Assembly: GCA_030824255.1 (NCBI GenBank)
Contig: JAVBYB010000094.1
Coordinates: forward strand, 1-13,142
Direction of reading: 5' to 3'
Source: a bacterium
GTDB lineage: Bacteria; Pseudomonadota; Alphaproteobacteria; Caulobacterales; Hyphomonadaceae
Length of the DNA stretch: 13,142 nt
Made by a program: the position numbers and the translations under genes. The notes under the pieces were generated by a model. It saw nothing but the letters and a program-made list of their open reading frames with translations, was not told the DNA's origin and did not search any database. Of the stretch, positions 12,600 to 13,142 are shown piece by piece (the first letter of the stretch is position 1; every line of letters begins with the position of its first letter).

Positions 12600-13142
12600 A
12601 TGCGCGCCATCCTTTCCAAGGCCCCCGGACTGCCCGACACGCTGGTGCTGGAGGATGTGCCCTCGCCGACGCCGGGCAAGGGCGAGATCGTCGTTTCCGT
12701 GAAGGCTGTCGGGGTAAACTTTCCCGACTTCCTGATCATCCAGGACATGTACCAGTACAAGCCCCAGCGCCCGTTCTCGCCGGGCGGCGAGATCGCCGGC
12801 GTCGTGAAGGCGGTGGGCGAAGGCGTCACCCAGTTCAAGGCGGGCGACAAGGTGTTCGGCTCGACCGGCGCGGGCGGCATGGCGGAGGAAATCCTCGTGC
12901 CGGCCAATCGCATGAACACGCTGCCGGATTTCATGCCGTTCGAGGAGGGCGCGTCCCTGCTGATGACCTACGGCACCTCGCACTACGCACTTAAGGATCG
13001 CGGGCATATCAAGCCGGGCGAGACGCTGCTGGTGCTGGGCGCCGCGGGCGGCGTTGGCCTTGCCGCTGTCGAACTCGGCGTGGCGATGGGCGCAACCGTG
13101 ATCGCCGCCGCCTCCTCCCAGGACAAGGTGGACTTCTGCATC
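12600..13142 (+). CDS. Zinc-independent medium-chain NADPH:quinone oxidoreductase-like protein (3' end outside window)
   Basis: The first 181 codons of a medium-chain dehydrogenase/reductase. The GroES-like N-terminal domain shows VKAVGVNFPDFLIIQDMY (the quinone-reductase NxxD pattern, in place of zinc-binding residues), PFSPGGEIAGVVKAVGEGV and GDKVFG. The nucleotide-binding fold begins at about residue 140 with LLVLGAAGGVGLAAVELG, whose AAGGVG is the NADPH-binding loop typical of quinone oxidoreductases. No catalytic or structural zinc cysteines are seen in the present part. Such enzymes reduce quinones or enones with NADPH. ATG at 12600 follows GGAG with 5 bases between. The frame is still open at the window end; a full protein would be about 325-340 residues. 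Divergent from the lipoprotein run. Confidence 0.93.
   Translation, partial: MRAILSKAPGLPDTLVLEDVPSPTPGKGEIVVSVKAVGVNFPDFLIIQDMYQYKPQRPFSPGGEIAGVVKAVGEGVTQFKAGDKVFGSTGAGGMAEEILVPANRMNTLPDFMPFEEGASLLMTYGTSHYALKDRGHIKPGETLLVLGAAGGVGLAAVELGVAMGATVIAAASSQDKVDFCI

Noticed and set aside
12476..13007. Open frames opposite and offset to the oxidoreductase start
   Set aside because: The frame from ATG 12600 encodes a clear medium-chain reductase to the window end, so the frames at 12476-13007 are shadows.

Overview
The window is GC-rich DNA with a strong G/C preference at third codon positions, from a ubiquinone-making alphaproteobacterium. A COQ9-family gene beside rpsU, a bS21 of alphaproteobacterial type and an SpoU methyltransferase common in that class support this. 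A Caulobacterales/Hyphomonadaceae-like source is my inference, not proven. No mobile element, tRNA, rRNA or CRISPR array was seen. Genes are tightly packed; the longest gene-free stretch is about 260 bases.

Left part (1-2660). The end of purK (purine synthesis) converges on a minus-strand operon: a COQ9-family protein, a 65-residue two-helix membrane protein coupled to it by a 4-base stop/start overlap, and a 100-residue soluble protein. Divergent from COQ9 lies rpsU, closed by a strong intrinsic terminator. The conserved N-terminus and the only well-placed Shine-Dalgarno of rpsU both point to ATA as its start codon.

Middle (2683-5680). A minus-strand unit encodes an NtrC-type sigma-54 activator, a 62-residue membrane protein whose ATG overlaps the activator stop (TGATG), and a small gene whose coding frame is broken by one base. 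Then come a plus-strand four-helix membrane protein and a minus-strand SpoU RNA methyltransferase, whose stop codons abut exactly.

Candidate new system (5843-8690). Three plus-strand genes end in one terminator: a secreted 503-residue helical protein with ten cysteines, a single-pass inner-membrane protein with a periplasmic coiled coil and a Pro/Gly/Cys tail, and a TerB-like cytoplasmic protein. They could form a chain from cytoplasm to periplasm. Only the TerB-like member resembles a family I know.

Right part (8766-13142). A minus-strand run encodes two lipoproteins, a lipoprotein form of an epoxide-hydrolase-type alpha/beta hydrolase, and a DUF695-RraB protein whose 3' end carries a 16-bp tandem repeat placing TGA in all three frames. 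Divergent from it, a medium-chain quinone oxidoreductase runs off the window end.

Family calls rest on motif recognition by eye; no database search was run.
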